From Solibacillus isronensis (lineage in GTDB: Bacteria; Bacillota; Bacilli; Bacillales_A; Planococcaceae), in assembly GCF_023715405.1 (NCBI RefSeq), contig NZ_JAMBOC010000003.1, positions 176,182 to 240,181 on the forward strand: a DNA stretch of 64,000 bases, given 5' to 3'. Shown one piece after another: positions 35,068 through 43,279 of the stretch. Under the pieces are notes generated by a model, which was given only the letters and a program-made list of their open reading frames with translations, did no database searches and was not told the origin of the DNA. Made by a program: the position numbers and the translations under genes. The number at the start of each line of letters is the position of its first letter. Positions within the stretch are counted from its first letter, which is position 1.

Positions 35068-36378
35068 ATGAAAAAGAAATTTTCAAACGCTATTTTACCA
35101 ACTGCATTGGCTCTGACATTAGGTGTTTCTTCTGTTGCCTTTGCAACTCCGCAATCATCACCAAACGGACCTTACATCGAGGACAATCAAAATATATCAC
35201 TATCAAGTTATATGTCAAATGAGGAATTAGCAAAGAAGCTTCAAAATCTTGAACGATCTGCAAATGGAAAGATGAAGCTTGAAATTGCCGGTTATTCAAA
35301 TCTCTCGCCAGATGGCTATCAAACGGAAGCCGAAAAAGGTGAACCAATCTATTTAGCCAAATTTGGAGATAACGATCCGAATAAGAAACGTATTTTAATT
35401 ACTGCTCAGATTCATGGAAATGAGCAAATTGGTGCCGAAGCTGCGATTGATATTATGCAGAAGCTTTCATCAAACGGGAAGGAAATTAAGGAAATTTTAG
35501 ATAATGTATCAATCTGGATCATGCCGCGCATTAACCCAGAAGGAGCAGACAACAAGTATGAGGGTAGGTGGTATCCGACTCGCTATACACACCAGACTTG
35601 GCTGCCGGAAAACATTGGGTTGCCAACGAACACTGTTGCTCCGTGGTACTACAATAAAGATGGTAGTGAGAGAGCACAGAATAATGAGGGTCGCGTAGTA
35701 TACGGAATCCCGGGGTATGATCAGAACAGGGATTACAATCCGAATCTTGATTTTAGAGTAGAAAATCAAGAACTAGACAAAGTGGCTACGTTCTTAAACT
35801 CAAGAACAACAAATAACAGTAGATATGGCGGCTTCTATGTGACAGCGGAAGCACGCACAGTAACAAGAGTATTCCAAGAGTTCCAACCGGATGTTTATGT
35901 AGATGTTCATCACCGCGGTTTCAATACAGTATCTGATGAGGATAATCGCTCGGTTCCGGTGCAATTTGCAGCAGTGGTAGCAGAGCCCTATACAGATCCA
36001 TTTACTGGGAAACAGTATGAAGTTGATGAAGATGTCCTTACACTTGCAAAACAAGTAAATGCTCTCTCGGCACTTTCACTTCAAAAAGGAAACTCACATT
36101 TTGGAGCTGTTCAAAAATATCCTAATGTAAATTTACCGGGCACGGCTCTTGGTGCGTTTGCATTAAACGATTCATCAATTATGCTGATTGAAATTAAAGG
36201 CCAGAGTCAAACTTTAGGGCAAAAGCAGTCTGGTATGTTGAAGGAAACGGTTACGCAGCCTTTAATGGCAGTTTTCAAAGGTCTGGCTGATGGCTCAATT
36301 TACGAAGTTGATACAACCGTATATGATCGAATTCCAGAGTCCTCCAACCCAATCAGTGACCCTACTTCAAGGAATTGA
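35068..36378 (+). CDS. Secreted M14 family zinc carboxypeptidase (2)
   Basis: A 436-residue paralogue of the preceding peptidase. It has a signal peptide (about 1-26, ending VAFA-TP), zinc motif QIHGNEQ, the substrate-binding GYDQNRDYNP, the third ligand in VDVHHRGF, and the catalytic Glu in MLIEIKGQ. It carries a longer insertion (about 170-260; WYPTRYTHQTWLP and Asn-rich loops) than paralogue 1, so specificity probably differs. GGAGGG precedes the ATG. Together with its neighbour it looks like a tandem duplication that diverged. Confidence 0.88.
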   Translation: MKKKFSNAILPTALALTLGVSSVAFATPQSSPNGPYIEDNQNISLSSYMSNEELAKKLQNLERSANGKMKLEIAGYSNLSPDGYQTEAEKGEPIYLAKFGDNDPNKKRILITAQIHGNEQIGAEAAIDIMQKLSSNGKEIKEILDNVSIWIMPRINPEGADNKYEGRWYPTRYTHQTWLPENIGLPTNTVAPWYYNKDGSERAQNNEGRVVYGIPGYDQNRDYNPNLDFRVENQELDKVATFLNSRTTNNSRYGGFYVTAEARTVTRVFQEFQPDVYVDVHHRGFNTVSDEDNRSVPVQFAAVVAEPYTDPFTGKQYEVDEDVLTLAKQVNALSALSLQKGNSHFGAVQKYPNVNLPGTALGAFALNDSSIMLIEIKGQSQTLGQKQSGMLKETVTQPLMAVFKGLADGSIYEVDTTVYDRIPESSNPISDPTSRN

Positions 36379-36448
36379 TAGGATTTGTATAGAAGAAATG
36401 CAAATGGTTTAGGACCATATTGTAAACACTTTTATCTTAAAGAAATGA

Positions 36449-36495
36449 AAAAGGAGCAAGAGAGTCTTGTTATGGACATCTTTTGCTCCTTTTCT
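36449..36495. terminator. Terminator between convergent genes
   Basis: An 11-bp stem AAAAGGAGCAA/TTGCTCCTTTT (36449-36459, 36483-36493) between the peptidase gene and doxX. Confidence 0.8.
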
Positions 36496-36505
36496 ATGTT
36501 TATTA

Positions 36506-36907
36506 TTAATCCGCTTTATTCATTAATTTAGCATCAAGTGATAATGGAGAACGATCAGCGAACATGAAATAAATACCTAGAGCTACGTATACAACCTCTA
36601 ATTCATATCCAGCGTAAGTACCGTCACCAAATAATCCAAGTGATAGTTTAGCTGTGAAGATTGCACCGATCATAATCACTGCAAATAGAGCGCCGACTAC
36701 TCGAGTACCAAGTCCAAGAATTAATAATAAACCTCCGACTAATTCAATAATTGCTACTACAAATGCAAGACTACTCATTAAACCAAGTGACTCGAAGTAA
36801 CCTGCTGTATTCTCGATCCCACCTTGAAACTTAACAAATCCGTGGTAAAAGAACATAAAACCAAACACTACTCGTACAAGTAATGATGCCCATTGTTGTT
36901 TCGTCAT
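36506..36907 (-). CDS. DoxX family membrane protein
   Basis: A 133-residue four-helix membrane protein of the DoxX family (RVVFGFMFFYHGFVKFQGG, then GGLLLILGLGTRVVGALFAVIMIGAI). DoxX/YphA-type proteins are often tied to thiol or quinone stress in Bacillales. The upstream region holds three inverted repeats that suggest tight control by a MarR/HxlR-type regulator, which is not encoded here. Confidence 0.85.
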   Translation of the reverse strand: MTKQQWASLLVRVVFGFMFFYHGFVKFQGGIENTAGYFESLGLMSSLAFVVAIIELVGGLLLILGLGTRVVGALFAVIMIGAIFTAKLSLGLFGDGTYAGYELEVVYVALGIYFMFADRSPLSLDAKLMNKAD

Positions 36908-36937
36908 AAAAAATTCCCCCTAATAACTTTTTGTAAA

Positions 36938-37042
36938 TTACTTATTAAAAGTAAGCTATATGGTGAAAAATAAAGTGATCTACAGTTATGTAGGTCACAC
37001 CCTCATCGATTACTTTTCGTAACCTAGTGTAATAAAGTAATC
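36938..37042. promoter_or_regulatory. Three inverted repeats upstream of doxX
   Basis: TTACTT-N5-AAGTAA at 36938-36954; GTGATCTACA-N4-TGTAGGTCAC at 36975-36998 (10-bp arms, one mismatch); GATTACTTT-N17-AAAGTAATC at 37008-37042 (perfect 9-bp arms). The middle one is a convincing operator-like palindrome. Confidence 0.5.
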
Positions 37043-37074
37043 TAAGGGTTTCAACAGTATTAACGTAATTAAAA

Positions 37075-37120
37075 GGGAAATGGTCGTTTTCGACGGGAAA
37101 TATGGTTATTTGACGGGAAT
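37075..37120. repeat. Short 20-bp-period repeat (GGGAAA core)
   Basis: GGGAAA starts at 37075 and 37095 and GGGAAT at 37115, with the stretch TTNGACGGGAA shared by the last two. Only three copies are present. The remaining sequence up to the sigma factor gene (37121-37364) shows no further clear feature. Confidence 0.5.
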
Positions 37121-37364
37121 ATCAACTTCTTGTGTAATGTCAAAAATCAGATTTATGGGGTATCGGATGCCGACCTGATAGATCTGTAATTTCTAAAATA
37201 AAGTGACGTGTTTCTGCAAAAATACAGGACCGCGTTTTTTATTTGTAGATTATAATCAACTGAAAGAATTAACTTTACATAAATAAATATTTTGAGAATA
37301 AATAGGATTAGCTTTCGTTGTACTTTATGAAAAAGCTTTTTCAATAACATAGGGAGCGAAGTAA

Positions 37365-37928
37365 ATGAATAGTTCATCAACCAACTTTATTAAGCGATTA
37401 AAAAAACGAAAAGAAGATGCACTCGAATATATTATTGATGCCTATATGCCTCTTGTCAAAACGATTGCTACGAAAATCTTATGCAATATGAAAAGACAGG
37501 ATATTGATGAGTGTATCAATGATGTTTTCTTAACAGTTTGGCAAAACGCACATCAATTTCAAGGAAATGCTGAAGATTTTAAGAAGTGGATTGGCATCAT
37601 CACAAAATATAAAGCAATTGACCGATATCGCCAAACAGAAAAACAAATTGCTCGAGAACAATCCGATGTGCTGCTTGAACAAAAAGCCAGCAGTCTACAG
37701 ACGGATCGATTTATTTTACAACGTGAGGATAAAAATGAAATATTACTAGCTATTAGTCAATTAGCAGAAATTGACCGGGATATCTTTATCATGAAATATT
37801 ATTTGGAGCTATCCAATAACGAAATCGCTGAAAATTTAAGTCTTTCCAAAGCTGCTGTTGATAATCGCTTATATCGAGGAAAAAAAATATTAGCTACCAA
37901 TACAAAATTAAAGGAGCGATTTTTATGA
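37365..37928 (+). CDS. ECF-type RNA polymerase sigma factor
   Basis: A 187-residue sigma-70 family factor with region 2 (about 20-90; DAYMPLVKTIATKIL, then DIDECINDVFLTVWQNA and FKKWIGIITKYKAIDRYRQ) and region 4 (about 125-180; LAEIDRDIFIMKYYLELSNNEIAENLSLSKAAVDNRLYRGKK). It is the usual size and layout of an ECF sigma. The stop overlaps the next gene by ATGA, and that gene encodes a DUF4179 membrane protein, the usual partner that acts as anti-sigma/sensor. Target promoters are not identifiable. Confidence 0.9.
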   Translation: MNSSSTNFIKRLKKRKEDALEYIIDAYMPLVKTIATKILCNMKRQDIDECINDVFLTVWQNAHQFQGNAEDFKKWIGIITKYKAIDRYRQTEKQIAREQSDVLLEQKASSLQTDRFILQREDKNEILLAISQLAEIDRDIFIMKYYLELSNNEIAENLSLSKAAVDNRLYRGKKILATNTKLKERFL

Positions 37929-38944
37929 GTCTGAAAAAATGGACAGAATTGGATATCGATCATCTCGATTTGGTCGAAGTGTCCGAGATGGAAAAAGCTC
38001 GTGTCAAACAACATGTATTAAAGAAACATAAAAGAGCACCTATTTTGCGAAATATTGCGGTTGCATCCATCATCGTGCTAAGTGCAACGATCACAACTGG
38101 CTTCGCCTTTCCTACAATTGCATCGCAGATTCCGTTTATGGATAATATTATAAGTTACTTTACGGATGATGAACGTTCTACTAACTTTGAAAACTTTTCT
38201 ACTGATGTGGGACTTATTGAAACGAGCAATGGTACGACGGTGATGATAGAGAATGCTGTTTATGATGGAACGAATATTACCGTATCCTACGCCATAGAAA
38301 CTGAGCGACCATTTGGTGATGAAAGTAGTACACTTTCTCACCACTCATTTAATGTGGAAGATTCAATGGGGGGGAGTGGTTCACGTGAAATAAAGAGAAT
38401 TACTGACACACGTTATGTTGGTATTGAGACTATTACACCATTTTTCAAAGATGCTCAACACCCAGAAACGGTCCAGGTAAAATGGGAGCCAACAATAATA
38501 AGAGATAATGAAGGTGCAGAAATAGAAGGTGATTGGTCCTTTGCCTTTTCTCTAAAACGTTTAGAAGGAAACGTAGCACTTCTGAACGAAACCGTGCAAA
38601 ATGAAGACGTACTATTCACGCTCCAATCAGTTGAATATACGCCAGTATCAACAATTATTTCCTATGAACAAGTGGTGACGGATGAATTGCTGAAATCTTG
38701 GGAAAGTGTGACACCTGTATTTAGAGTATCAGACGACCTTGGACATGTGTATTTAGATGAGCTTGGTGGTGGGGGTATGTCTCACGATAACGGTAAAACA
38801 TTTAAGGGGACTACTGAATTTGGAACAATTCAAGAAGGTGCAAGCCAATTGATCATCCAGCCCATTGAAATTGCCAGTCTTAATTTTGGAAAAGGTCATA
38901 TAGAAATAGAACTTGATCCTATTGTGATTGAATTGAATCAATAA
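37925..38944 (+). CDS. DUF4179 domain membrane protein, probable anti-sigma factor
   Basis: A 339-residue protein: cytosolic N-terminus (about 1-40, EMEKARVKQHVLKKHKR), one transmembrane helix (about 43-65), then an extracytoplasmic DUF4179 domain (about 50-140) and a beta-rich C-terminal domain of the DUF5643 type (about 200-335). DUF4179 proteins encoded directly after ECF sigma genes hold the sigma factor at the membrane until a surface signal arrives. The ATGA overlap with the sigma gene supports this pairing. Confidence 0.87.
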   Translation: MSLKKWTELDIDHLDLVEVSEMEKARVKQHVLKKHKRAPILRNIAVASIIVLSATITTGFAFPTIASQIPFMDNIISYFTDDERSTNFENFSTDVGLIETSNGTTVMIENAVYDGTNITVSYAIETERPFGDESSTLSHHSFNVEDSMGGSGSREIKRITDTRYVGIETITPFFKDAQHPETVQVKWEPTIIRDNEGAEIEGDWSFAFSLKRLEGNVALLNETVQNEDVLFTLQSVEYTPVSTIISYEQVVTDELLKSWESVTPVFRVSDDLGHVYLDELGGGGMSHDNGKTFKGTTEFGTIQEGASQLIIQPIEIASLNFGKGHIEIELDPIVIELNQ

Positions 38945-38976
38945 TTTGGAGCTAGCTATTTGAAGTTGATTTTTTT

Positions 38977-39010
38977 AAGGGCGCTTTCTGAAATAAGAAA
39001 AGCGTCTTTT
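38977..39010 (+). terminator. Terminator of the sigma/DUF4179 operon
   Basis: A stem of GGGCGCTTT with AAAGCGTCTT (38979-38987, 38998-39007) followed by TTT. Confidence 0.65.
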
Positions 39011-39080
39011 CATTTATTAGATAAACAGTTAGACATAGATGTTAGAATAAAAACTTAAAAACATACGATAGGGGCTATTT

Positions 39081-39161
39081 ATGAAAATAGTAGAAGTATC
39101 CGGCAAAGTAGTGATAGATGACTTTGAATTATACGGCCACGTTGAACATGAACACATATAG
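39081..39161 (+). CDS. Possible 26-residue peptide
   Basis: An ORF of 26 codons plus stop (begins MKIVEVSGKVVIDDF, ends in a His/Glu-rich tail) with AGGGG about 7 bp upstream of its ATG. It could be a real small protein or the 5' stump of a lost gene. No family is recognised. Confidence 0.3.
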   Translation: MKIVEVSGKVVIDDFELYGHVEHEHI

Positions 39162-39182
39162 TAATTAGAAGGAAGATGAGTA

Positions 39183-39416
39183 ATGGAAACGACAACACCT
39201 TGGTACTTAAAGAAAAAAACATTATATTTTTTCTGTATTGTAACCCCGCCAATCGGTTATCTTGTCTTACTAACGAACTTAAAGAAGTTTGAACAGACTC
39301 AAAAAAACGAGTGTTTATCAATCGCAACTATTATGATGGCAATTTTCGTTGTTGAAATTCTTACCAGAAAATTTAAATACCTTGCTAGAAGTGGAGAACT
39401 TCGGAACCCCATTTGA
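39183..39416 (+). CDS. Small membrane protein
   Basis: A 77-residue protein with two hydrophobic stretches (about 12-30, FCIVTPPIGYLVLLT, and 46-60, IATIMMAIFVVEIL) separated by a basic loop. The TPPIGYLVLL turn resembles the N-terminus of larger Bacillales membrane proteins, so it may be a truncated gene. GAAGGAAGA lies 7 bp upstream of the ATG. It lies 34 bp upstream of an SF0329-like gene whose own start codon appears unusual. Function unknown. Confidence 0.55.
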   Translation: METTTPWYLKKKTLYFFCIVTPPIGYLVLLTNLKKFEQTQKNECLSIATIMMAIFVVEILTRKFKYLARSGELRNPI

Positions 39417-39450
39417 AGCAATTACTAATTTTTAGAAAGGCTGATCGATT

Positions 39451-40026
39451 ATTAAATGGAGTAAAACTAAATCAACACTTGAAGGTTTTATATGTGAAAA
39501 GTTACAAGGAAGAATTAAAATATATGCAACTGTCTACCGGAAATTTCATGATGGTCCAAGCAGGGTCTGGATTACATTTGATAAAAAAGAAATTATAAGT
39601 GCTTCGGATGTTACTTATCAAACAAGACATGAAGAAACATACCGCAAAATAAAAGAGGAAGAAAATTTAAGAGGGATTCCATTCAATCCGGATTGGGACG
39701 AAATGTTTCATTCTCCTGAGCGACAAGCATTGGTAAAAGCATCCGATAAATCTGAAGAAATGATGATTAACCAAAATATTTTCAGCAGTTATCACTTTTA
39801 TGCGCCCTTTATGGAATATAGTTCATTGTCCATTGATGAAGCGTTAACTTCCGAAAATATAATGATACAGGCATTTGCAATGTTTGATAGAAGGCTAGGC
39901 AAAAGAAGGTTGGAAAACTTGATGCTTACGAGCAAAAATACACACCCATTAATTTTGAGATTTTATAAAATCCGATGTGATGTTGAAGGGATTGCAGTAA
40001 CAGAAAATCCCCCGCCTAAAATGTAG
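39451..40026 (+). CDS. SF0329-like protein with an apparent ATT start
   Basis: The frame is open from just after a TGA at 39442-39444 to a TAG at 40024. From codon 39451 it reads IKWSKTKSTLEGFICEKLQG, which I recognise as the N-terminus of SF0329-type proteins (normally M-K-W-S). The rest (FHDGPSRVWITFDKKEI, EEMMINQNIFSSYHF, FDRRLGKRRLENL, FYKIRCDVEGI) covers the whole family length of about 190 residues. No ATG, GTG or TTG occurs in frame before 39688. AAAGG lies 10 bp before the ATT. Either ATT is the start codon, or the original ATG was mutated and the gene now starts at ATG 39703, truncated. Function of the family unknown. Confidence 0.65.
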   Translation: MKWSKTKSTLEGFICEKLQGRIKIYATVYRKFHDGPSRVWITFDKKEIISASDVTYQTRHEETYRKIKEEENLRGIPFNPDWDEMFHSPERQALVKASDKSEEMMINQNIFSSYHFYAPFMEYSSLSIDEALTSENIMIQAFAMFDRRLGKRRLENLMLTSKNTHPLILRFYKIRCDVEGIAVTENPPPKM

Positions 40027-40034
40027 GTAGGGGA
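40008..40034. terminator. Hairpin at convergent gene ends
   Basis: CCCCNNCCTA/TAGGTAGGGG arms overlap the stop codon of the plus-strand gene, upstream of the convergent YwbE gene. The T-run is weak. Confidence 0.45.
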
Positions 40035-40052
40035 ATAGTTTTGCTTTGATAC

Positions 40053-40250
40053 TTACTTCGGATAAGTCTGACACACACGTCCAATTTGTCCATCAGCCAA
40101 CCGCACTTTAATGCCGTGGGGATGGGAGCTGCTGTTTGTCAGTAAGTCCTTTACGATGCCGCGTGTTGTTTTGCCTGTACGCTGGTCTTTTTTTAGTACG
40201 ATATCAACTTCCAAGCCAGGAAAGACATCGCTTCGGTTTTTGCCGTTCAT
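40053..40250 (-). CDS. YwbE family protein
   Basis: A 65-residue protein of the YwbE family: SDVFPGLEVDIVLKKDQRTGKTTRGIVKDLLTNS with the PHGIKVRLADGQIGRV core, a small beta-barrel-like fold often thought to bind nucleic acid. Function not established. The start at 40250 is chosen because GAGAGGA lies 9 bp upstream; the in-frame ATG at 40268 overlaps that region. Confidence 0.88.
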   Translation of the reverse strand: MNGKNRSDVFPGLEVDIVLKKDQRTGKTTRGIVKDLLTNSSSHPHGIKVRLADGQIGRVCQTYPK

Positions 40251-40320
40251 AGTAAAACGTCCTCTCATTCATAAGTTTCTCTAGTATAGCACGAAACCGA
40301 AGAGGACCTGACGTTACAGC

Positions 40321-41238
40321 CTATTTCGGCAAATGCTTCAAAAAATTTGCAGCCGCAAATCCACGCACGTCCTGTTCACTGTAATTCTTTAGCAGCTCAT
40401 TAACTAAGTTTTGATGCATTCCAGAATGTTCAAGATGGGAAATCTTCGCATCGATTCCATCAAAATCAGATCCAAGCCCAATCAAATGCTTCCCGCCAAG
40501 TGAACAAATATAGTCAATATGACGAATCAAGTCCGTCATGCTCGCTTTATTTGTGCCGTTTATAAATTCAGGATAGTACACAACATGAATCGGTGCATTT
40601 TTTTCAATCATCGCTTTTATTTGTGCATCGTTCAAATTGCGCTCATGTTTGCAAATAGCCATGGCATTTGAATGAGAAGCGATCACATAATCGGCATGCT
40701 CGATTACATCCCAAAAGCTTCGTTCATGTAGATGGGTAACATCGGTGAAGAGGCGATGTTCATTATTCAGCTTGATGATTTCTTTGCCAAACGGTGTAAC
40801 GCCAATCTGTGATGTACTATGTAAACCGTCTGCCGCTTCGTTTGAGTAATTCCATGTAAGCCCGATCGACAACACGCCAAGCTCAAGGAACTGATGCCAA
40901 AAATCAATGTCGCCACCGAAAAAATCAACGCCTTCAATCGTTAAAAAGGCGCCAGTTTGTCCTGGCTGGAGCATATCAAAATCCGTCCATTTCTTAATAT
41001 GCACGACGTGTTCACTTAGCACTTCCTGCTGAAAATGCGCAATTTGTTTGAAAGCAGCAGCCCGTTTTTCCTCCAAAGTTAAAGTAGGGTAAACATAAAC
41101 CGCAAACGCCTGTGCCATTACATTTCCTGCGCGAAGTTTATCGGCATTTACATCAAGCAGACCATCGTTAAACCGGTGACCGTCCTGCTGCATACGCCAC
41201 AATGCATCACAATGTAAATCAATTACTGGAATACTCAT
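40321..41238 (-). CDS. Membrane dipeptidase family protein (M19)
   Basis: A 305-residue TIM-barrel metallopeptidase. Metal ligands are visible in IDLHCDAL (HxD near the N-terminus), TIEGVDFFGG (bridging Glu), FTDVTHLHERSFW (His), IASHSNAMAICKHERNL (His), and GSDFDGID (Asp). It hydrolyses dipeptides, including mixed D-amino-acid ones. The start at 41238 is supported by GGAGGGGG about 8 bp upstream; the longer frame from 41292 adds an implausible leader. No signal peptide, so cytosolic. It follows the ABC exporter gene by 73 bp and may be co-transcribed. Confidence 0.9.
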   Translation of the reverse strand: MSIPVIDLHCDALWRMQQDGHRFNDGLLDVNADKLRAGNVMAQAFAVYVYPTLTLEEKRAAAFKQIAHFQQEVLSEHVVHIKKWTDFDMLQPGQTGAFLTIEGVDFFGGDIDFWHQFLELGVLSIGLTWNYSNEAADGLHSTSQIGVTPFGKEIIKLNNEHRLFTDVTHLHERSFWDVIEHADYVIASHSNAMAICKHERNLNDAQIKAMIEKNAPIHVVYYPEFINGTNKASMTDLIRHIDYICSLGGKHLIGLGSDFDGIDAKISHLEHSGMHQNLVNELLKNYSEQDVRGFAAANFLKHLPK

Positions 41239-41311
41239 TAAAAAACCCCCTCCATTTTGGTGAAAAAAAGGTGAATGACCGCAATCATCCACCTCATCTT
41301 ACTTTTAATCT

Positions 41312-43015
41312 TTATGCATGATGAAGCCCTGCAAAAATACCGCCTTTTGCGACAAGCTCTTCATATGTGCCTTGCTCTTCAATTCCATTTGGTGTGACGA
41401 CTAAAATATAGTCCGCATCGCGAATTGTCGCTAAACGGTGCGCAATGATCAATGTCGTCCGGTTTTTCGCCAAATCATTCAACGACTGCTGGATAATCCG
41501 CTCAGTCGCTGTATCTAAGGCAGATGTTGCCTCATCCAAAATTAAAATTGGCGGGTTTTTCAGGAACATTCGCGCAATTGCAAGACGCTGTTTTTGTCCG
41601 CCCGATAATTTCAGACCACGTTCACCGATTTCCGTCTCAAAGCCATCCGGTAAATTCTCGATAAATTCCAGCAAGTTCGCCTGCTCGGCCGCTGCTTTAA
41701 TATCCTCGAAGCTCGCACCTAATTTACCATATTCGATATTTTCACGGATAGTACCTGTAAATAAAAATACATCCTGCTGTACTGTACCGATTTGCTTGCG
41801 GAGCGACTGCTGTGTTAAATCGCGGATATCATAACCGTCAATTGTAATCGCACCATCCGTAATATCGTAAAAGCGGGGGATTAGTGCACTGATCGTCGTT
41901 TTCCCTGAACCGGACGGGCCGACAAAGGCAACCGTTTTTCCTGCTTCCACCTTGAACGATAGATTGTTCAGAACTTGCTTGCTGTCCGCATATTTGAAGT
42001 CCACGTTTTTAAACTCGATATCGCCGTTTAATTGGTCAACATCAATTGCATTTGGGCGGTCGACAATCGTCGGCTCCTGGTCAAGCAGATCGCAGAAACG
42101 TTTAAAGCCGGCCATTCCTTTTGGATACATTTCGAGCAATGCACTGATCTTATCGATTGGTCTAATTAATACATTCGTAAATAAAATGAAGCTTGCAAAC
42201 TCCCCGGCTGATAGATTGTCGTTAAATGAAAGCCAAGCGCCAACAACAAGCACGAGCAATGTCAATAGACGTGTTAAAAAGTAAATGCTTGAATGCGTAC
42301 CGGCCATTACTTTATAGGCATAGATTTTCGCTTTACGGAAAAGAGCATTTTGGTCTTTGAAGCGGTTCGTTTCGAATTCTTCATTTGTAAATGATTTCAC
42401 GACGCGAATACCGGAGAAGCTGTCTTCCACACGGCCATTGACGTTCGCAATTTCAGTGTACATAACGCTCCAGCCTTTTTTCATTCGTCTATTGCTCCAA
42501 TACATAACTGCAATTAAAAACGGAACGAATATCAGAATAATCGTCGCAAGGGTCGCGTTAATGTTGAACATAATTGTAAACGCCCCGATGAAGGTCATCA
42601 TTGCGATGAACAAATCTTCCGGACCATGATGCGCAAACTCCCCGATATCGAATAAGTCATTCGTAATACGACTCATTAAATGACCTGTTTTCATATTATC
42701 GAAAAACGTATAAGGCTGACGCTGCACATGATTGAACAGTTGCTGGCGCATATCGGTTTCGATATTGACCCCGAGTTTATGCCCCAAATAGTTCACGACA
42801 AAGTTCATGCCCGTACTTAAAATATACGTCAGTAAAAGAAGCGCACTGATTTTCGTAATCATGCCCCAATCGTTTGTCGGGAGCAGATCATCGATAAACC
42901 ACTGCACAGCCATCGGGAACAGCAATTCCAAAACGGCCACAAATACCGCACATGAGAAGTCGATAATGAACAATCGCTTATGCGGCTTATAATACGTAAA
43001 AAATCTTGCTAGCAT
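41312..43015 (-). CDS. ABC exporter, fused membrane and ATPase domains
   Basis: A 567-residue half-transporter of the MsbA/LmrA-like class. Six N-terminal transmembrane helices (about 15-300), then an ATPase domain with Walker A GPSGSGKTT (about 365-373), LSGGQKQR signature, Walker B ILILDEATSALD and H-loop IAHRL. It functions as a homodimer exporting lipids, drugs or peptides; with no partner half-gene nearby, homodimerisation is likely. A Fur-box-like sequence lies 57 bp upstream. Confidence 0.9.
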   Translation of the reverse strand: MLARFFTYYKPHKRLFIIDFSCAVFVAVLELLFPMAVQWFIDDLLPTNDWGMITKISALLLLTYILSTGMNFVVNYLGHKLGVNIETDMRQQLFNHVQRQPYTFFDNMKTGHLMSRITNDLFDIGEFAHHGPEDLFIAMMTFIGAFTIMFNINATLATIILIFVPFLIAVMYWSNRRMKKGWSVMYTEIANVNGRVEDSFSGIRVVKSFTNEEFETNRFKDQNALFRKAKIYAYKVMAGTHSSIYFLTRLLTLLVLVVGAWLSFNDNLSAGEFASFILFTNVLIRPIDKISALLEMYPKGMAGFKRFCDLLDQEPTIVDRPNAIDVDQLNGDIEFKNVDFKYADSKQVLNNLSFKVEAGKTVAFVGPSGSGKTTISALIPRFYDITDGAITIDGYDIRDLTQQSLRKQIGTVQQDVFLFTGTIRENIEYGKLGASFEDIKAAAEQANLLEFIENLPDGFETEIGERGLKLSGGQKQRLAIARMFLKNPPILILDEATSALDTATERIIQQSLNDLAKNRTTLIIAHRLATIRDADYILVVTPNGIEEQGTYEELVAKGGIFAGLHHA

Positions 43016-43071
43016 TTCTAGTCCTTTCTGTTAAACAACTCAAAACTGAGTGCAACCGGTTGTAATAGTAG

Positions 43072-43086
43072 TGAAAATGATTCTTA
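43072..43086. promoter_or_regulatory. Fur/PerR-box-like site
   Basis: TGAAAATGATTCTTA matches 12 of 15 positions of the 7-1-7 Fur-family consensus TGATAATNATTATCA. It lies upstream of the ABC exporter gene. Only suggestive. Confidence 0.3.
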
Positions 43087-43279
43087 CTCGGATTATAACA
43101 TTTTTTGGGAGCTTTTCGAGAGGCGAAATTTTGGAGCAGAAAAATTTAAATTTAATTTCATGGAGAATTTGGAGACGATACTATGAAAGTGAGATTTATT
43201 TATAAGGCATGTTAGTTATGATAAGAAAAAAGAAATGGTAAACTAAAAGAAAGCAAAGAAGAGAAGCGAAGGTGTACGT

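Noticed and set aside
39413..39598. 61-codon ORF between the small membrane protein and the SF0329-like gene
   Set aside because: It overlaps the SF0329-like coding frame, which has clear family similarity, and lacks a ribosome binding site.
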